Below, in pieces: positions 35,713 to 48,900 of a stretch of 60,000 nucleotides of DNA. The position numbers and the translations under genes were made by a program. Origin of the DNA: Nymphaea colorata (lineage: Eukaryota; Streptophyta; Magnoliopsida; Nymphaeales; Nymphaeaceae); assembly GCF_008831285.2 (NCBI RefSeq), contig NC_045146.1:24757703-24817702 (forward strand). The letters run 5' to 3'. The notes under the pieces are model-generated. The model was not told where the DNA came from. It saw only the letters and a list, made by a program, of their open reading frames with translations, and searched no databases. Numbering within the stretch: position 1 is the stretch's first letter; the number at the start of each line of letters is the position of its first letter.

Positions 35713-38700
35713 ATGACGGTGAACAGTGACACCGTTGTTGAAAATGGATGTGGTTCAGAGCAGTTGGGATTGACTGAGGAGGAGAAGATGGTGGTGGAAA
35801 GGTTGGCTGATGAAGTGAAGGATGTGGACGGAGAAGATACATTTGAGGAAGCTATTGAGGGAGGAGAATCTAGAGTGTCTCTGGAGGAAGAAGAAAAAAC
35901 GGTTGAAAGTGGGGGTGGGAAGGTGGACGAAATGAAGCAAGAGTCTCTGGTGACCGACGAATCAGAGTCTTTTGAAGAAGCGATGGAGCTTCCTTCTCAA
36001 GAAGGGAATGGAGATGTGGTAAATAGTGACTGTCTTGGACCTTCGACAGCTAGTCTCGTGGAACGTGCATGGGAGTTGGAAATTGGTGGAAGCAGGAAAC
36101 ATACAAGTGAAGCTGGAGAACAACAAGGTGAATTTATCTTCTTTTTTGAATTCACTTCTACTTTCATTTATAGTTTTCTATTTCAGTTGTGTTTATACTT
36201 TATAGTTTATACTGTGGGCAGTCATTGCTGAACATTTCCCCTTTCTTCAACTCAATTATATTTGGTTCTCTTTGGCTAATTCAAATGTGCAGGAACGGTT
36301 GGTCCTCTGCATTGTAGTAATGAAAATGGAGAAGTGAGTAACGTTCTGGTGGGCGGCGATGTGGAAGATGTGCAGTGTGGCAAAGAAGAATCCCGTAAGG
36401 AGAGTGCTGTTGCTCAAGAGAAGGTTGAAGGTGGGGTCATTCAACATATGCAAGTTTCTTCTAATGAATTATGTGATGCTGATTCTGATATTGTTGATCA
36501 AAAGCGAGAGACTATGAATCAATTTCCGGAGGATGTTTTTGCCAGGATAGAAATTCCCATTAAAAATGCTGATATTGACGACAAAGAGGGAGGGGAAAAT
36601 CTGCTTTACAAGGATGTTTCTACTGGGGCAGGCAAGAGAAATCTGCCTGCTCCGGTTGAATCATTTGTGGATGATACTGCAACTGCAGAGAAGGAACACA
36701 CTAATGGAACATTTAGAAAAGAAGAAGGAGAAACCAGCGGTACGTCCACAGGAGATATTGATAACCTGTTTGGTTCACCTGATGAAGTGGAAGAGCTGGA
36801 TGCTGCGGAAGCAGAAGAGTTGATCTTTAGTGAGACTGAAATCTTTCCAAGGGACCATGATGAGGCAACTTCTAAAATTTCTTCTGAAGAAGAATCAGAG
36901 CCATCTATACAATTGAGATCAGTTGAAGAGCTGCTGCACAAACATGTGTTCCAGTCAACCATAACCAGTGAGAATTTGAGTGTGAAAATGTCAACTAATT
37001 CATCAGCTGAAAGTTCCATGGATGTTCCTGTTCCTCCAAGCCATCCTGTGGGTCTTGGCTCCTCTGTACCTTTACTAGAGCCCATTTCTCGTGCCAAGCT
37101 TCAATCCCGGTCTAATGAAATTGTGTCACCTTCTTCATCTCAGACTTCTAAATTTGGTACAGAAGAAAACGACAAGGTGCAAGGGTCTCTCCTTCACAAA
37201 GATACTCAATCTGAAAATTCTGCTAGTGCAATTTCTGGAAAGCAGCTTGAAAAACAAAAGTCACAAACCATGAAGTTGGATAAGCCAAGTGAAGCTAAAA
37301 CTCGCGAAAAGCTAACGGTCACTACCGATGAATCAGGTACAAAACCCATTGGAAATTCATCCACTGGAGGTTCAAGTGATAGCTTTCGCCCACCACATCC
37401 TGCTGGGCTTGGATCAGGTGCATCCTTGCTACAGCCTGCCTCTCGTACCCAGCAGCAAGCACAAGCTAATGGAACTAGATTGCCTGTGACCGAAGAAACT
37501 GTCAATGGGGAAACAGATGAAGATAGTGAGACACGTGAAAAACTTCAAATGATTCGTGTGAAATTTTTGCGCCTTGCTCACAGGCTTGGTCAAACTCCAC
37601 ATAATCCTGTGGTGGCCCAGGTTCTTTACAGGCTTGGTCTGGCAGAGCAGCTTCGGGGGAGTAGGGCTGGGGCTTTTAGCTTTGACAGAGCAAGTGCACT
37701 GGCTGAGCAGTTGGAAGCAGCAGGACAGGATGCCCTTGATTTCTCTTGCACCATCATGGTGCTTGGAAAGACTGGAGTTGGTAAGAGTGCTACAATCAAT
37801 TCTATATTTGACGAGGCCAAATTTACTACAGATGCATTTCAGATAGGCACAAAGAAAGTCCAGGCTGTTGTTGGAACAGTTCAGGGAATCCAAGTTAGAG
37901 TAATTGACACTCCAGGACTACTGACTTCCTTTCTTGATCAGCGTCACAATGAAAAAATCCTCAATTCTGTGAAAAGCTTTATCAAGAAGACTCCTCCTGA
38001 TATAGTTCTGTATCTTGATCGCCTTGATATGCAGAGCAGAGATTATGGAGATCTACCATTGTTACGTACTATAACTGATATTTTTGGACCAGCAATTTGG
38101 TTTAATGCCATTGTAGTCTTGACTCATGCTGCTTCTGCACCACCTGAAGGGCCAAGTGGCACACTTAGTTATGAAACATTTGTTGCACAACGTTCTCATG
38201 TTGTTCAACAGGCCATCCGTCAAGCTGCAGGAGACATGCGACTCATGAACCCTGTTTCATTGGTGGAGAATCACTTGGCTTGCAGGACAAACAGGGCGGG
38301 GCAGAGAGTGTTGCCTAATGGGCAGGTGTGGAAACCACACCTGCTGTTGCTCTCTTTTGCCTCAAAAATACTTTCAGAAGCTAATGCATTGTTGAAGTTA
38401 CAAACAAATCCTCCTGGACACCCTTTCAGAGTGCGTTCCAGAGTTCCTCCTCTACCATTCCTGTTATCTTCCCTTCTCCAGTCGAGACCTCAGTTAAGAG
38501 TTCCCGAAGAACAATTTGGTGATGAGGATGCCATGGATGAGGATTTGGATGAGTCATCTGATTCTGATGACGAGTGTGAATATGATGAGCTGCCTCCTTT
38601 TAAGCGCTTGACCAAGCAACAAATATCTAAGTTGAGTAAAGAACAACGGAAAGCATACTTTGATGAACTAGATTATCGAGAAAAGCTTTTCATGAAAAAA

Positions 38701-39639
38701 CAGTTGAAAGAGGAGAGGAAACAACGCAAGTTGCTGAAGAAAATGGCGGCATCAGGTAAGCAAAGGTCGCAGGTGGATAACGAAAACATGGAGGAAGGTG
38801 GTGGTTCTGCAACAGTGCCTGTACCTATGCCAGATATGGCATTACCTGCTTCTTTTGATTCAGACAATCCCACACACAGGTACCGTTACCTTGATACCTC
38901 AAACCCGTGGCTTGTGAGGCCAGTATTTGAAGCTCATGGCTGGGACCATGATGTTGGTTATGAAGGGTTAAATGTAGAAAGGTTGTTTGTGGTAAAAGAC
39001 AAAATTCCGTTATCCATCTCTGGTCAATTTAGTAAGGACAAGAAAGAGTCGAATCTACAGTTAGAATGTGCAAGTTCAATAAAACATGGAGAAGAAAAAG
39101 CAACCTCTTTAGGTTTTGACATGCAGACAGTTGGAAAAGAGATTGCGTATACATTGCGTGGTGAAACAAGATTCAGTAATTACAGATGCAACAAAGCTGC
39201 AGCTGGTCTTTCTGTTACGCTTCTAGGTGATGCACTGTCAGCTGGACTAAAGTTTGAGGACAAGTTAATGCTTCACAAGAGGTTCAAGGTCGTGATGAGT
39301 GGTGGTGCTATGGCTGGAAGAAGTGATGTAGCTTACGGTGGTAGTCTGGAAGCCACTCTCCGAGATAAAGATTATCCTATAGGCCGGAGTTTATCTACCT
39401 TTGGTCTCTCCATCATGGACTGGCATGGAGATCTTGCTATTGGGTGTAATCTACAGTCTCAGTTTCCTGTGGGAAGAAGCACGAACATGACTGCTCGTGC
39501 AAACTTGAACAACAGAGGTTCTGGCCAAGTTAGTGTTCGGTTGAATAGTTCAGATCAGTTGCAGATAGCTCTTGTTGGTTTGCTCCCATTGCTACGAAAT
39601 ATTATCAATAACAGGTTGAATTCTCAGTCCATGTCATAG
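35713..39639 (+). CDS. TOC132: TOC132/TOC120-type preprotein import receptor GTPase, copy 1 (full length)
   Basis: Exons 35713-36127 and 36293-39639 join in phase to give 1253 residues, the usual size of Toc132/Toc120 receptors. Residues 1 to about 580 form the acidic A domain, rich in Glu, Asp and Ser with little conserved sequence. The GTPase domain follows, with P-loop GKTGVGKSAT (630-639) and DTPGLL (677-682); just upstream is the subfamily block HRLGQTPHNPVVAQVLYRLG. An acidic and basic linker (DLDESSDSDDECEYDE) leads to the C-terminal M domain, which anchors the protein in the outer envelope. Wording is closer to Toc132/120 than to Toc159. The protein recognises transit peptides at the chloroplast surface with Toc33/34 and Toc75. 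ATG at 35713 is the first in frame; the TTG before it is not a plausible start. A near-identical paralogue lies 3.4 kb downstream. Confidence 0.93.
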
Positions 39640-41398
39640 ATATAGGGAGAATACATCTAGACCAAGCTGCAGTTTATCAATAAATTGAAATTTAATACGT
39701 ATGAAGACTTGTGCATTTTCGTCGGCGGCATGGCAACTGGCAAGGATCAAATTAAGATGCTGACTCATGTCTCTGGGGCAGAGTTCCATCACAATATAGC
39801 TTTATTCTGTCTTCTTAGAACTCTCTTGGAATTTTAATCATTAGCTTGATTAGATAGATTCTTATTGTTATTTTTTTTGTTTTGTTATTTTTTTTTGTTA
39901 GTGAGCGGTGCCTGTGTAGTTATCTAGGAATTGGGTTTAGGAATTGGTTGTAGAAGTCGTTGGAACGAGGCAGCAGTTCTTTTTCTGATGCTTCATGCGA
40001 TTTTTGTGACAAACTCGTCCATGTGTGGAGCGTATAATGATCTGAAGCCTACTGTCTCAAAATTTTGTTATCAGCTAAAAGCTTTAATAAAGTATGGCTG
40101 TAGTAGCCCTTGTTAAAGGAGTGGTAATATTATCTCTTAGTTTATAATGAGACTTCCAATACTGCATCTGAATCTGTACCTCCCAGGAAATTTTATTGCA
40201 AGTTGCAGTTGGTACGGTCGTCAGTTTGTAGAATGCTGTTATCTTCAAGGAAATTTTCTTGTCATATTCTTTTGCTTATTGGTTAATGTCGTGATCTTTT
40301 TTTTCCTGAGTTTCTGAATGAATTTATCCTGTGGAAAAGTATGTCTTCCTAAAACTGTTGCTGAAATTCTTGAAAAGGTATGTCTAGCTGGCTAAGCACC
40401 GTGATTTGCTTCTATTTTATAGGAAAAGGTATTTAGACTTATCGATTGTGGATGGCCGCTGGTGACGCTGGTGGCCTTTCGCGACTTAAGGAGCTAACTT
40501 GCTGAAACCCTGCCATAGACAAATCACAGCAAATTGTTTGCTTGTGATTACACCAAAAGCTCGCCTATCTACCCAAAATGGTATTGGTTAAAAAAAAGGT
40601 ACTCAAGCGAACAAAGAAGATTCCAAAAACTCATTAAGGCTAACTAAAACTCTAACTCGAAGCAAGTAGCCGAAGCAAACAAACAAAAGAAAAGCGTGGA
40701 AATCAAATAGAGCATTCTATCAATGATATAGCTTAACAAGGCTGAATTGGATCAAATTGATCTGGGTCAATGGCTGTCGATGTCTATTCTTTTCTTCTTT
40801 CTTTCGAGTCTCCATATTTCTAATTCAGATATGGGTCTGCATTGGTTATCATATAAGTTGTTAGCAGGTTCTGGTTTCCCTTAAACTCTGTTAGCAAAAA
40901 ACAAGTTATCATGTCTTATAAGAAGAAAGAAAATTAAGAAAGGTGCAAGTCGTGAAGGTATCAGAGGTGGGGTTCCAGATCTTCGGGCCATTCAGTGGGA
41001 CTTGAAGGCTATGAGGGTTTCGAAATTTAGTCCTGTACCGAGGAGGAGGGGAAAGGCGCGGGCGGCGGCTATAAGAGGGAGCTGTTACCCTGCCGAAGGG
41101 TGTTCGCTCCGACGCCTACGCTTGGGCACCCAAGTCTTACCATTCTGATCCCCCAAACGCTCCACCTCTTTCAATCAGAAAATTTTAAAAAGCTTTTATT
41201 TGTTTACGTCGGTTTTTTACAGAAAAAGTTTCTACTGTCCCTTTGGATTGCTTTAGGTGGAAAACAATTTTAGCTTCAGTTCGAGACAACAATTTTTGGC
41301 TTCAGATCAACCATCTCTCGACACCCCTTCAAAATTGAAGTGACGGAAGCTGAGGCATCTGAGTTTGTTGGTAAGATTCTAATAGGAGGGATCTGATG
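39640..41398. other. duplicated 3' flank of TOC copy 1 with promoter-like tail
   Basis: This flank is repeated after copy 2 (45988-49280). Besides the 3' UTR it includes a block at 40440-41398 that matches 48190-49280. That block contains CTTCGGGCCATTCAGTGGGA (about 40980-41000) and a TATA-like GGCTATAAGAGG at 41067-41078, followed by a shared stretch to about 41398. No reading frame of note follows in either copy. Confidence 0.6.
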
Positions 41399-43082
41399 GA
41401 TCCGATTTATCCAGAGATTTACATTTTCTGGCATTCCTGAATCCTACTCGAATTCAAATTCCCACTACACGACCTGTTTGTGCTCCTACGAAAGTCCCAA
41501 GCTTCATTAAGATGAATTGTAGTGGGAGATCAAAATGTATTTGATCTTAGTTCTGAAAACAGACTATAATCATGCTACAAACAACAAAGCTAGCCTCATC
41601 TTGAAACTAAGGCCACTCGGCCAACTTGCACAGATGTTAGCAAGAGATGAGTTTGTGACGGTGCCACTAGAGTGCCCTGTTGAGAAAAAGTCATCTTCAA
41701 ATTAAATAAGATAAGTCCGATCCCATCAAGGATCATTGAAACAAGAGTTTCAGTGGTTGGCTATGCCCCTTTTCGAACAGCTGTTTTCACAATTGAATCA
41801 GCAAGTTCGTAATAGATTAGCATTCGAATCCTGTTCTAGTTTCCATTATTAGTTAATCCATGATAGGATTGTACTAATCGGGATTTATTAAGCTTGATCT
41901 TAAGAACTTGTATAGAAAGGACCACAGTCGCCTTTCGATAAACTTGACATGGAGATGCTCTTCATACAATTTGTCATTGAAAAATCACACTTCAAAGTGG
42001 AAGGTTTTACCACTTCTTCCAAGTGAAAGTTTTGAAGAAGAAGCTAATTTGTCAGCCTTGTGTTGAACTATATGTTTTCGTCCAAACACGGACCGGGACT
42101 CAGTTTCATCAGCGTCCTCCATATAATAGCGGGACACGCCAAGGCTGACCTGAACACTATCCGTGGTCTCTCTCTCGTCTGCCTCTGTAGGCAGCTGCGG
42201 CATCATCATCATACGATCTGCCAAGGGGAGGGAGGAGAGAGTTTCGTCAGCGTGACAACCGCTGGTTTCCGGTAAGATTTTCTCTCGTTCTAGTTTTTTT
42301 CATGTTTCCCTCGTTCGTTTTTCCGGTTGTCTCTCTCACTCTCCTTCCGACGAGACAATGACTGCTGTTTTTGGCGGAGGGAGAGGGGCCTTCGGCAATT
42401 CTTTGTTTTTCAGGCTTGTTCTCTCCCTCACCATTTCAATACTAATTTTTTGTTGGAAACGGATAAGGCGGTTTCTAGGTCGCCATGGCCACGTTCATGT
42501 TTGGTTTTTGGCTGAGGTATAATGTTTTTTTTTTTCTTTCATCTTTTTCCATCGTCGTTGCAAGCCACCGCCATTTTTCGGTCATGTTTTTACGACAGAG
42601 AAAAGAGGGTTTTTCGTTATTCGTCTTTTTTCAGCTGTCTGGTCTCCATCCTCTATTTTCATATCTGGTTTCTCTGGCGGATGTCGATTTATGTACAATC
42701 CGGTTGTCTCTTTCCATTGGACATATTCACATAGGGTTTTCCATATGCATGGCTGCTTCTTCTTCCCTTGTTTCCTCTTTGTCGTCCCTGTTTCTAGTCT
42801 TAAGTGGCGATGAAGATGACCTGATGGTTGTCGAATGGGGATCTTTGCTTTCAATGGAGAGATTCATGTTCATTATTTGACTATGTCAATGGTGAGAATT
42901 TCCCATTCTGCAGCCTTAAAATCAATGTTGCTTTTCCATGTTAAAAACGAGTTGGGATTTCTTTCCTTTTCCTTCCCTCCTAAGTTTGATCATGATACAG
43001 TTTTTAATTGTTCTTTTCTTGCTGTTTTTTTTTCTTTGGTTGGTAGAACAGGGCGTGACTTGCGGTAGAATTTCACTTGATG
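41399..43082. other. promoter and candidate leader of TOC copy 2
   Basis: Not shared with copy 1 until 42928. CCATATAATAGC at 42119-42130 could be a TATA element, and CCG followed by GTAAGA at 42272 a leader donor; the acceptor would be TTGGTTGGTAG at about 43037-43047. If so, the two receptor genes have different promoters. No other gene is supported. Confidence 0.4.
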
Positions 43083-45987
43083 ATGACGGTGAACAGCGAC
43101 AGGGTAGTTAATGAATGTGGTTCGGAGAAGTTGGGACTGACCGAGGAGATGGTGGCGGAGAGGTTGGATGATGAAGTCAAGGATGTGGACGAAGAAGATA
43201 CATTTGAGGAAGCTATTGAGGGAGGAGAATATAGAGTGTCTCTGGAGGAAGAAGATAAAAAGACAGAAAGTGGGAGCAGGAAGGTGGAGGAAATGAAGCA
43301 AGAGTATCTGGTGACCGACGAGTCAGAGTCTTTTGAAGAAGCGATGGAGCATCCTTCTCTAGAAGGGAACGAAGCTGTGGTAACTAGTAACTGTCTTGGA
43401 CCTTCGACAGCTAGTATCGTGGAATGTGCGAGGGAGTCAGAAATTGGAGGCAGGCAACACACAACTGAAGTTGGAGAACAACAAGGTGAATTTATCTTCT
43501 TTCTTGAATTACCTACTTTTATTTATAGTTTTCCTATTGAGTTGTTTGTATGCTGTGCGCAGTCATTGCTGAACTTTTTCCCTTTCTTGAACCTAATTAC
43601 ATTCGGTTCTCTTTGGATAATTCAAATGTGCAGGAACTCGTGAAAGACTAACAGTGACTACCGATGAATCAGGTACAAAGCCCATTGGAAATTCATCGAC
43701 TGCAGGTTCAACTAATAGCCTTCGCCCACCTCATCCTTCTGGGCTTGGATCAGGCGCATCCTTGCTACAGCCTGCCACTCGTGGCCAGCAGCAAGCACAG
43801 GCTAATGGAACTACAACCACAACTAGATTGCAGCTGACCGAAGAAACTGTCAATGGGGAAACAGATGAAGATAGTGTGACACGTGAAAAGCTTCAAATGA
43901 TTCGTGTGAAATTTTTGCGCCTTGCTCACAGGCTTGGTCAAACTCCACATAATCCTGTGGTGGCCCAGGTTCTTTACAGGCTTGGCCTGGCAGAGCAGCT
44001 TCGGGGGAGTAGGGCTGGGGCTTTTAGCTTTGACAGAGCAAGTGCACTGGCTGAGCAGTTGGAAGCAGCAGGACAGGATGGTCTTGATTTCTCTTGCACC
44101 ATCATGGTACTTGGAAAGACTGGAGTTGGTAAGAGTGCTACAATCAATTCTATATTTGACGAGGCCAAATTTACTACAGATGCATTTCAGATAGGCACAA
44201 AGAAAGTCCAGGCTGTTGTTGGAACGGTTCAGGGAATCCAAGTTAGAGTAATTGACACTCCAGGACTATTGACTTCCTTTCTTGATCAGCGTCACAATGA
44301 GAAAGTCCTCAATTCTGTGAAAAGATTTATCAAGAAGACTCCTCCTGATATAGTCCTGTATCTTGATCGCCTTGATATGCAGAGCAGAGATTACGGAGAT
44401 CTACCATTGTTGCGTACAATAACTGATATTTTTGGACCAGCAATTTGGTTTAATGCCATTGTAGTCTTGACTCATGCTGCTTCTGCACCACCTGAAGGTC
44501 CAGGTGGCACACTCAGTTATGAAACATTTGTTGCACAGCGCTCTCATGTTGTTCAACAGGCCATCCGTCAAGCTGCAGGAGACATGCGACTCATGAACCC
44601 TGTTTCATTGGTGGAGAATCACTCTGCTTGCAGGACAAACAGGGCAGGGCAGAGAGTGTTGCCTAACGGGCAGGTGTGGAAACCACACTTGCTGTTGCTC
44701 TCTTTTGCCTCAAAGATACTTTCAGAAGCTAATGCACTGTTGAAGTTACAAACAAATCCTCCGGGAAAGCCTTTCAGAGTGCGTTCCAGAGTTCCTCCTC
44801 TACCATTCCTCTTATCTTCTCTTCTCCAGTCGAGACCTCAGTTAAGAGTTCCCGAAGAACAATTTGGTAATGATGATGCCATGGATGACGATTTGGATGA
44901 GTCATCTGATTCTGATGATGAGTGTGAATATGATGAGCTGCCTCCTTTTAAGCGCTTGACCAAGGCACAAATATCTAAGTTGAGTAAAGAGCAACGGAAA
45001 GCCTACTTTGATGAACTGGATTATCGAGAAAAGCTTTTCATGAAAAAACAATTGAAAGAGGAGAGGAAACAACGTAAGTTGCTGAAGAAAATGGCAGCAT
45101 CAGGCAAACAAGGGTCGCAGATGGATAACGAAAACATGGAGGAAGGTGGTGGTTCTGCAACAGTGCCTGTACCTATGCCAGATATGGCGTTACCTGCTTC
45201 TTTTGATTCAGACAATCCTACACACAGGTACCGTTACCTTGATTCCTCAAACCCGTGGCTTGTGAGGCCAGTATTTGAAGCTCATGGCTGGGACCATGAT
45301 GTTGGTTATGAAGGGTTAAATGTAGAAAGGTTGTTTGTGGTAAAAGACAAAATTCCATTGTCCATTTCTGGTCAATTTAGTAAGGACAAGAAGGAGTCCA
45401 ATCTACAGTTAGAATGTGCAAGTTCAATAAAACATGGAGAAGAAAAAGCAACCTCTTTAGGTTTTGACATGCAGACAGTTGGAAAAGAGATTGCGTATAC
45501 ATTGCGTGGTGAAACAAGATTCAGTAATTACAGATGCAACAAAGCTGCAGCTGGTCTTTCTGTTACGCTTCTAGGTGATGCACTGTCAGCTGGACTAAAG
45601 TTTGAGGACAAGTTAATGCTTCACAAGAGGTTCAAGGTCGTGATGAGTGGTGGTGCTATGGCTGGAAGAAGTGATGTAGCTTACGGTGGTAGTCTGGAAG
45701 CCACTCTCCGAGATAAAGATTATCCTATAGGCCGGAGTTTATCTACCTTTGGTCTCTCCATCATGGACTGGCATGGAGATCTTGCTATTGGGTGTAATCT
45801 ACAGTCTCAGTTTCCTGTGGGAAGAAGCACGAACATGACTGCTCGTGCAAACTTGAACAACAGAGGTTCTGGCCAAGTTAGTGTTCGGTTGAATAGTTCA
45901 GATCAGTTGCAGATAGCTCTTGTTGGTTTGCTCCCATTGCTACGAAATATTATCAATAACAGGTTGAATTCTCAGTCCATGTCATAG
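43083..45987 (+). CDS. TOC132: TOC132/TOC120-type import receptor GTPase, copy 2 (shortened A domain)
   Basis: Exons 43083-43485 and 43634-45987 join in phase to give 918 residues; ATG at 43080 would add one residue. Exon 1 and the GTPase and M domains match copy 1 closely, with P-loop GKTGVGKSAT at about 295-304 and an intact DTPGLL. The acidic A domain, however, is shorter by 335 residues: after GEQQGT the sequence jumps to the block TRERLTVTTDESG, which in copy 1 lies 1005 bp further into exon 2. The acceptor and frame are intact, so the product should still be a GTP-binding, membrane-anchored receptor. In Arabidopsis the A domain influences which preproteins Toc159-family receptors accept, so altered specificity is possible. 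Expression is not known. I see no stop or frameshift. Confidence 0.9.
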
Positions 45988-48900
45988 ATATAGGGAGAAT
46001 ACATCTAGACCAAGCTGCAGTTTATCAATATATTGAAATTAATGTGATTGAAGACGTCCATTTTGGTCGGCATGACAAGGAGCAAAATAAGATGCTGACT
46101 CATGTCTCTTGGGCAGAGTTCCATTATGATATATCTTTTACACTTTCTTCTTGGAACTATCTTGGAATTTTATTCATTAGCTTGATTAGGTAGATTATTA
46201 TTGTTATTATATTTTTTAGATTTTTTTAACTAGTGAGCAGTGCCTGTGTAGTTATTTAGGAAGTGGGTTTAGAAGTCTTTGGAACGAGGCAGCAGTTCTT
46301 TTTCTGAGCTTCATGCAATTTTTGTGATAAATTTGTCTCTGTGGAGCGTATAATGATCGAAATTTTGTTGTCAGCTAAAAGCCGTAATAAAGTGTGGCTG
46401 TGGTCGCCCCTATTAAAGGCTTGGTGCTATTACCTTTGTTTGTAATGAGACCTCCAATACTCTATCTGAATCTCTACCTCCCAGGAAAGTTTACTGCCAG
46501 TTGCAGTTGGTACGGTCATCGGTTTGTAGAAAGCTTTGATCTTATAAGGAAATTTTTTTCCGTCATATTCTTTTGCTTGTTGGTAAATGTCATGATCTTT
46601 ATTTCCCGAGTTTCTGAATAAATTTATACTATGTTATACTATGGAAAAGTATGACTTCCCAAATCTGTTGTTTAAATTCTTGTAATAGTATGTCCAGCTG
46701 TCCTGGCATCGGCATTTTCCAACTTGTACGGTTGAAAAAGGTACGCGACAGTTGCTGGAACCAGTACGTTGAGGGAGCCATTATCCTGTTTTCAAGATCA
46801 TGATGCTTCTATTATCTTTGGCTTCTGTCTCAACTTCTCCTTCAACTCTTGGAAGCTTGGACGACAATGAAGATGAATGTTAGTCCATGTACTAGACATG
46901 CATCTATGCATAGCGTGTGCATGTTCCTATGCACATGTTCATCTCTTGCATATATGTTTTGTTTTAGAGTCTCCGGTGCCTTCGTTGAGGTCACATCATG
47001 TAAAAAGGAGACAACCCACCCCTCCCCCCCAAAACACACACACACACATGTATATATACAATGTTTCATTTTATGAAGCTATGAATGTCTCCTGCAGTTT
47101 CACTTTGGAAAACTTGTGGATTTTGTCATGGCAGACATGATTTGGTACCCTATAATACACGATGGAGCTAAATAAAGTGAATTTCATGTAAATGATAGCA
47201 TTCGTAGTAATGATAACCCTACAGTGCACTCCTATAATTGTGACCTGTAAAAACACATATACTGCTGGAGAATCAGAAACTATGAAGTCATTGGTGTCTC
47301 GATCTTCTGGGTCAGGACCGCAAAAGTGAAGCCAGTTGTTACGGTTGATGAACTTAGGAATTGCAGGTTAGTCTATGTTACTTTGACGATGGTAGTTCTT
47401 TACTTGATCTAATTGCCTCCCGTTTGTCAGTCACGCGGATTCTCATGCTGTCAAATTAGGCAGACCTAAGTACAGATCAGGTGAAACGTAGTTGTGCACC
47501 TTGAAATCAGTTTTTTTTTATGTGCGTTTCAATTTTTTTCTGTACCAACCCAATGTTTGACAATCTGAAGTTTCTCAAACTAAAATGTAACCTTATCTTG
47601 CCATGGACAACGCGAGGACATAAAGTATGTTTTTTATTATTATATTCCTTGAGCGGGACATGATGATTAAGTCCCATAAATTCAAGTTAATTTTATTTTG
47701 CGTCTTTGGAGAACTTGACCAATGCCAGAGCACCACTTAGGGATGTTTAACAAGTCAAGCCAACTCGAGTTTGTAAATTATTCGACTTTGAGTTGGATGA
47801 ACTCGACTTGATTAAGCTTGGTTAGGCTCATTTAACATTAATACTTATTTCTGTAATTTCAAAAACTTAAAATGGATTAAATAAAAACATGAAAATTTTA
47901 AGCAAAAAAATATATATTAATGGACACGAGCTTAAACAAGTCAAGCTCGAACTCACCTCATAAAGTTCGAGTCGAGCTTGACCTTTTGGCCTCCTCGGTA
48001 GCTAAGTATTGACTTCAATCTACTAGCCAGGTGGGTGTGGCTTTTATATATATATATATAAAAGAAAGAGAGAGAGAGAAAGCCAATAAAATGGGAATAT
48101 ATAAGAGAGAGAGAGAGGCATAAACACAAGAAAAATTGATGTATAATTTAAACAGTAGTTGCAACCATGCTTGGAGAGGCCATCTGATCTTTGGTGATTG
48201 TGGGTGGCCACGGTTCCCCCCCGGTAGGCTTTGTCGCTAACTTGTTAGATCTTACTAGACCTAAGGAAATGATGATATTTTGTAGGAAAAGCAATTTAAT
48301 TTTAGGCGATTGTGGAAGACCACAGCAAATTGTTTGCAGACACCAAAGACACAGTTATCTGCCCCGAAGATAAAGACACAGTTATCTGCCCCGAAGATAT
48401 TAGTCAAAAGAAAGGTATTCAAGGGAACAAAGAAGATTCCCAAAACTCATCAAGGCTGAACTAAAATTCTAACTCGAAGCAGACAGACGAATCCTAACGC
48501 TAAACGAATGTTGGGATAAGTTCCAAAACTTAAAACAAGCAAAAGAAAAGTGTGGAACTCAAATAGAGCACTCTATCAATAATAGCGCCGCAAGTCTGAA
48601 TTGGATCAAACTGAGGCGGGTCAATGTCTATTGTTTTCTTCTTTCTTTTGAGGTTCCGTATTTCGAATTCAGCATCATGGTTGGTTATCATACAAGTAGT
48701 TAGCATTTGAATTTTGCGGGTCTTTCTCAAACCTCCTACGCTTGAGGTTCGGTTCCGGATCTTCGGGCCATTCAGTGGGACTTAGAAGCCGGAAGGTTAT
48801 GTAGCCTAAAATTTAGTCCTGTATCCAAAAGGACGGAAAGAGAAGGCACGGGCGGTGGCTATAAATGAGACCTGAGGGGCATTCTAAATCTTATGATCCT

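Noticed and set aside
36334-39639. Treating TOC copy 1 as starting at 36334
   Set aside because: That position is GTG inside exon 2; exon 1 at 35713-36127 joins in phase and is conserved in copy 2.
43765-44241. 158-codon antisense frame inside TOC copy 2, also present in copy 1
   Set aside because: It is the complement of the conserved GTPase coding region and is repeated only because the gene is duplicated.
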